From Porphyromonadaceae bacterium UBA7176 (lineage in GTDB: Bacteria; Bacteroidota; Bacteroidia; Bacteroidales; Muribaculaceae), in the NCBI GenBank assembly GCA_002491245.1, contig DKVO01000010.1, forward strand, positions 22,531 through 36,134: a stretch of 13,604 nt of DNA. Reading direction: 5' to 3'. Numbering within the stretch: the first letter of the stretch is position 1; every line of letters starts with the position of its first letter. This document shows, piece after piece, positions 12,887-13,604 of the stretch. Under the pieces are notes generated by a model. The model ran no database searches, was not told where the DNA came from, and saw only the letters and a list, made by a program, of their open reading frames with translations. The translations under genes and the position numbers were made by a program.

Positions 12887-13604
12887 TTATTTTACGAGCA
12901 CCTTAGTGGCCTTGTCTCCCTGTTTCTTAATATAGACTCCGGGAGATAGGGATTCACCAGCTGCCTCAACTCCATTGAGTTTGTAGTACTTGGCTGTTCC
13001 ATTGCAGCCATCAGCTTCGATGTAATCTAACCCAGTCTCATCGATAGCTTTGATAATGAAATCTCTCCATTGGTCAGCTTGAGAATAAGCATCCACAGCT
13101 TCAGCAGGTACATGCAAAACCGCATCGGCAGGATGCTTAAAAAAAACGTCATTTTCAAGAGATGGAGGAGTTGAAGCCAACGAGTATATATCACTTAACT
13201 TACATCCACCGAAGGCCACATAGCCAATTTCTGTCACGGAGTTCGGAATAGTGACCTTGGTCAGCGAGCTACAACCATAGAAAGCAGCCTCTCCAATTGA
13301 TGTGACAGAGTTGGGGATGGACACTTCAGTCAGCGAGCTACAACCCCAGAAAACCCTATCTCCAATTGATGTCACAGAGTTAGAGATGGACACTTCTGTC
13401 AGCAAGCTACAGAAATTGAAAGCCTCCTCTCCAATTGATGTCACAGAGTTAGGGATGGACACTTCTGTCAGCGAGCTACAATTACTGAAAGCCCTCTTTA
13501 CAATTGATGATACAGAGTTAGGGATTGTATATGATTTATCTTCCTTTCCTTCAGGATACGTTATTAAAGAAGTTTTATCTGAGTTGAACAATATTCCATT
13601 TTCT
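12887..13604 (-). CDS. BspA-like leucine-rich repeat surface protein, C-terminal part (runs off right edge)
   Basis: The C-terminal 239 or so residues of a larger protein; the frame stays open to the window end. It includes GILFNSDKTSLITYPEGK, a usual lead-in to BspA repeats, so a TTG at 13591 inside it is not the start. Five consecutive 23-residue Treponema/BspA-type LRRs (LRR_5) follow, with core IPNSVTSIGEEAF..CSSLTEVS. Next comes a cap with the P...VFFKHPADAVLHVPAEAVDAY pattern common after these repeats, and a C-terminal KLNGVEAAGE...PGVYIKKQGDK...KVLVK segment. That ending resembles C-terminal sorting-type domains of Bacteroidales surface proteins (type IX-like), but export route is inference. 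Family members are secreted or surface adhesins. Its terminator is at 12827-12866. Confidence 0.88.
   Translation of the reverse strand, partial: ENGILFNSDKTSLITYPEGKEDKSYTIPNSVSSIVKRAFSNCSSLTEVSIPNSVTSIGEEAFNFCSLLTEVSISNSVTSIGDRVFWGCSSLTEVSIPNSVTSIGEAAFYGCSSLTKVTIPNSVTEIGYVAFGGCKLSDIYSLASTPPSLENDVFFKHPADAVLHVPAEAVDAYSQADQWRDFIIKAIDETGLDYIEADGCNGTAKYYKLNGVEAAGESLSPGVYIKKQGDKATKVLVK
13239..13514. repeat. 69-bp coding tandem repeats in the BspA-like gene
   Basis: GAGTT boundaries recur at 13239, 13308, 13377, 13446 and 13515, exactly 69 bases apart, giving four full units that each encode one 23-residue LRR. Neighbouring units are close to identical in DNA except in the part coding the EEAF..C variable face, which points to recent unit duplication. 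Confidence 0.9.

Overview
This window looks like chromosomal DNA from the Bacteroidota, most likely order Bacteroidales and possibly a Muribaculaceae-type gut commensal. Three things support this. Promoter-like elements follow the Bacteroidota pattern (TTG, 19-20 bases, TAnnTTTG). There is a BspA-like leucine-rich surface protein with a C-terminal LNGV...PGVYI...KVLVK tail. The lipoprotein, methyltransferase and Ddl subtypes are also typical of the group. Family-level placement is inference. No tRNA, rRNA, CRISPR array, transposase or phage gene was seen.

Layout. Positions 1-210 hold a modular hairpin repeat. Then, on the minus strand, come a DUF362 protein (704-1624) and a small P-loop kinase (211-711) whose ends overlap by 8 bases. 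A second repeat copy (about 1727-2000), three tiny minus-strand genes (1984-2593; two are small membrane proteins) and a third repeat copy (about 2722-3032) follow, so the small-gene cassette is bracketed by direct repeats. A minus-strand TPR/OmpA-like lipoprotein gene (3112-4797) has its own promoter and terminator.

Positions 4939-9647 are a minus-strand cell-wall block. In transcription order it holds an MltG-type lytic transglycosylase, an alpha/beta hydrolase, a membrane-anchored MurF-like ligase and a D-Ala-D-Ala ligase-like enzyme. The last three are tightly packed behind their own -7 box. MurF-type enzymes use the D-Ala-D-Ala that Ddl makes, so the ligase pair is biochemically coherent. 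The ligase is odd because several membrane segments replace the usual MurF N-terminal domain.

From 9720 the strand switches. A divergent promoter serves a zinc-ribbon/TM2 membrane protein (9784-10173), followed by phosphoglycerate kinase (10202-11449), a terminator-like hairpin, and a THUMP-like/Trm5-type SAM methyltransferase (11512-12726). A remnant of the hairpin repeat (12753-12790) and a strong terminator precede a convergent BspA-like leucine-rich-repeat gene that runs off the right edge.

The two most interesting signals are the multi-slot hairpin repeat family and the hydrolase/membrane Mur ligase/Ddl trio. In the repeats, stems change or drop out while linkers stay, and every transition-type imperfect pair is G-U on plus-strand RNA. 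Several start codons were moved inward from the longest possible reading frame because promoters, terminators or neighbouring genes rule out the longer versions.
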